Shown: positions 63,101-64,000 of the stretch, one piece after another
Numbering within the stretch: the stretch's first letter is position 1
Layout of the letters: every line of letters begins with the position of its first letter
From: Paenibacillus sp. DMB20
GTDB lineage: Bacteria; Bacillota; Bacilli; Paenibacillales; Paenibacillaceae
DNA length: 64,000 nucleotides
Direction of reading: 5' to 3'
NCBI RefSeq assembly: GCF_000987955.1
Contig: NZ_LAZU01000026.1
Coordinates: forward strand, 1-64,000
Program-made: the position numbers and the translations under genes
The notes under the pieces: model-generated
The model's database searches: none
What the model was told of the DNA's origin: nothing
The model's input: the letters and a program-made list of their open reading frames with translations, nothing else

Positions 63101-64000
63101 TTCACAACTACTGGCAAGATTCGCGCAGGAATGGAAATCTTCAGGAGAACACATTCGATGCACCTGCCGGCAAATATTATCTACTTGTGTACAAGAATTC
63201 TAATACGCCAAGCAATGTCGGAGCATACAATATTAAGGTTTCTGTTGACGAAGCGGTCCCAGTTCTCACGAGTGTGAAAGTTACAGGGCCTAAACAAATT
63301 GTCATACCAAGCGAGGCAGGAGAAAAGAGTGCTCAATACGACGCAAAAGTATTTGATCAGCATGATGCTGAGATGACTGAAGAAAAAGTAATATGGAACA
63401 TCAAAGAATCAGTTCAAGGCGTCACGTTTAATCCGTATACTAAAACGATAACGGTGGATTCAACGGCGAACGTCGGCAGTTTTACACTAGTCGCGAAATC
63501 TTCAAGCAATAACTTAATTGCGAATGAACTGGAAGTCAAGCTTATTCGTGAAATTACGAAGGAGATCAAACCGAATCCATCGTTTGAAACGGCAACGGGA
63601 CCGTTGTCTTACGACATACCTGTGTCTGGTATGTTTGGTCCCCCTCAAGGATCGAATTTCTTCTATGTGGATGTTGACAAAGAGCAGAAGGTTTTAGTAA
63701 ATCTCCATATCCCTGGCGATAACGATGGGATTACCGGAAATTGGGTCGCCATGCATGAATCGAATCATACTGAATACCTGAGAACCATTCCTGTCCCCGG
63801 GAAACCGCTTACAGTATCAGGGATCTTTATTGCAAAACCCGGGAGAAATTATGTGAACGTATATCAATTCGATAATTCGGTTGAGAGACCGTTTACATTA
63901 ACGATTTCTTTGCAGAGCGATCCAATCGCTAATAATAGCCGTACTAATAAAACTGAAGGAATTGCGATTCCACAGAAAGATGATGAGACGCGAAACAACT
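60163..64000 (+). CDS. M9-family collagenase, 3' end beyond window
   Basis: At least 1279 residues, open to the window edge. Signal peptide about 1-32 (cut after TTILA). The activator domain (about 150-400) opens YSMAELNKMSYTDLTALLPK. The zinc site is HEFTH at 555-559 in LFRHEFTHFLQSRYLIPGFW, and the third ligand glutamate is in TWMEEGGAELLAGS, which closely follows the HEYTH and EEGGAELFAG text of clostridial ColG. A PKD domain (about 830-910: ITNYEWNFGDGTTSSLPNPT) is followed by a PPC-type collagen-binding domain (about 915-1020), an Ig-like segment and a second PPC-like domain (from about 1130). It is secreted and degrades collagen; the peptide importer and hydroxyproline genes lie just upstream. 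GAAAGGA is 12 bases before the ATG. Confidence 0.95.
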   Translation, partial: MGLIGRKIGICIVTSLIAAMAMNGLGTTILAQSPDASSRMLQAVSLKADRTESKAASKAPSQNKGQEEEIHESKGLNPPGKLTEPKGTDEPLCDLRGDHSPKDPASIVPEGAPPQVQSPHKSQSAPFRDTDVQGNQSQLKAVEIRNYSMAELNKMSYTDLTALLPKLRWTNIPELFAYNNDTAEFYGDRNRMEALIAALKNAGRDYTKDDSKGIDTLVEVLRSAYYLGYYNRDTLGYINEWEYRKKIIPALIAIEDNPNFEIGTAEQNNVIAAFGRMIGNTAVNAEVINGATKILLQAEQQFDAYNNANEGQFSAIYELLKGINFILNNVMDEQNVPKQPDYIGTFDPFIEAIGKLSLHTNYSPNHQWFLYNAIYYSGMFSEFSSNPSSVNEILTRDMEIFPQYSYAYMQAASSINQIFNGMNSKGIAIHYDQLVGEAKQFYFPKRYTFDDGQMIMHTGKDVTDDKIKRLYWASKEVSAQFYRIFGNDVPLEQGHPDDTLSIYIYNNKEEYKINLLLNGLETQNGGIYIESQGTFYTWERTPSESIYTLEELFRHEFTHFLQSRYLIPGFWGESEIYRNERVTWMEEGGAELLAGSSRENGILPRQSMSQGYLNDPVTSWMNANEVVHAKYNGFRFYTFAYQLQYYLYEKQPDVLENIANLVRSNDVTGYDAYMNVLGHNEQLNKNYIDSAIDLHQRADAGQLTIPLVAEDYLLRHPIRPRSTVLNEINQAINLTDIRTEVHSSELLNTYVVRGTYTGGISKGIIEDRKAMNEIVDNSLKALDNLPWSGYKTITGYFVNHRLDQDNHFVFDVVFHGVLPDDSSNPTLPPVVEIHGPYEGTAGYALQFNSEGTFSHNGTITNYEWNFGDGTTSSLPNPTHVYKKTGTYNISLKVTDSYGATKEQTTTAVIRPLDKEIKPNNKFELANGPLPFDINFPATMDQSDTASYFYFELENAGKVHLVVTQPNGMDLTWVLYKESDLHNYWQDSRRNGNLQENTFDAPAGKYYLLVYKNSNTPSNVGAYNIKVSVDEAVPVLTSVKVTGPKQIVIPSEAGEKSAQYDAKVFDQHDAEMTEEKVIWNIKESVQGVTFNPYTKTITVDSTANVGSFTLVAKSSSNNLIANELEVKLIREITKEIKPNPSFETATGPLSYDIPVSGMFGPPQGSNFFYVDVDKEQKVLVNLHIPGDNDGITGNWVAMHESNHTEYLRTIPVPGKPLTVSGIFIAKPGRNYVNVYQFDNSVERPFTLTISLQSDPIANNSRTNKTEGIAIPQKDDETRNN

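Overview
The window reads as chromosome of a spore-forming Bacillota, most likely Paenibacillus or a close relative (inference). The signs are YesM/YesN two-component genes beside CUT1 sugar transporters, an Lpl-type transporter with glycosidases and LacI regulators, strong GGAGG ribosome sites with TTG and GTG starts, DUF3888 and DUF3899 proteins, an RpoN gene and a bacterial M9 collagenase. No rRNA, tRNA or CRISPR array was seen.

Layout. 1-5.3 kb: two copies of one IS110-type element and several copies of a degenerate intergenic repeat, among small lipoprotein and hypothetical genes. 5.4-9.5 kb: a methyltransferase, a DUF402 protein and an alkanesulfonate-type monooxygenase, divergent from an MFS exporter that is followed by a 30-residue proline-rich peptide gene. 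9.9-21.2 kb: an AT-rich, tightly overlapping block that looks like an undescribed biosynthetic or modification locus (small protein, nucleotidyltransferase, tandem GNAT, radical-SAM-like protein without the usual cysteine motif, two alpha/beta hydrolases, thymidylate-kinase-like protein, CMP-kinase/GT2 fusion, GT2-TPR, convergent M16 peptidase pair, O-methyltransferase). 21.3-27.2 kb: a decaying accessory zone with four pseudogenes. 27.3-34.0 kb: YesMN plus a sugar ABC importer. 34-36.6 kb: transposase remnants around a CLC channel. 37-46.6 kb: an Lpl-type importer, a GH36 enzyme, an (alpha/alpha)6 glycosidase and two LacI paralogues, both damaged. 46.7-48 kb: remnants.

48.2-64.0 kb is the most coherent system. 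It holds rpoN; a DapA-family enzyme and aldehyde dehydrogenase matching the last two steps of hydroxyproline degradation; three genes resembling parts of a flavin/[2Fe-2S] D-amino-acid dehydrogenase; an M24 Xaa-Pro peptidase; a Dpp-type peptide importer; and an M9 collagenase running off the right edge. Three sites with exact -24/-12 geometry precede rpoN, the dehydrogenase genes and the peptidase/importer genes. The inferred logic is secreted collagenase, peptide uptake, release of (hydroxy)proline and oxidation towards 2-oxoglutarate, with sigma-54 controlling the intracellular part and feeding back on its own gene.

Caveat: many genes carry single-base frameshifts, several in or next to short homopolymers and three inside the collagen/hydroxyproline module. 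They may be real decay or residual assembly errors; reads would settle which.
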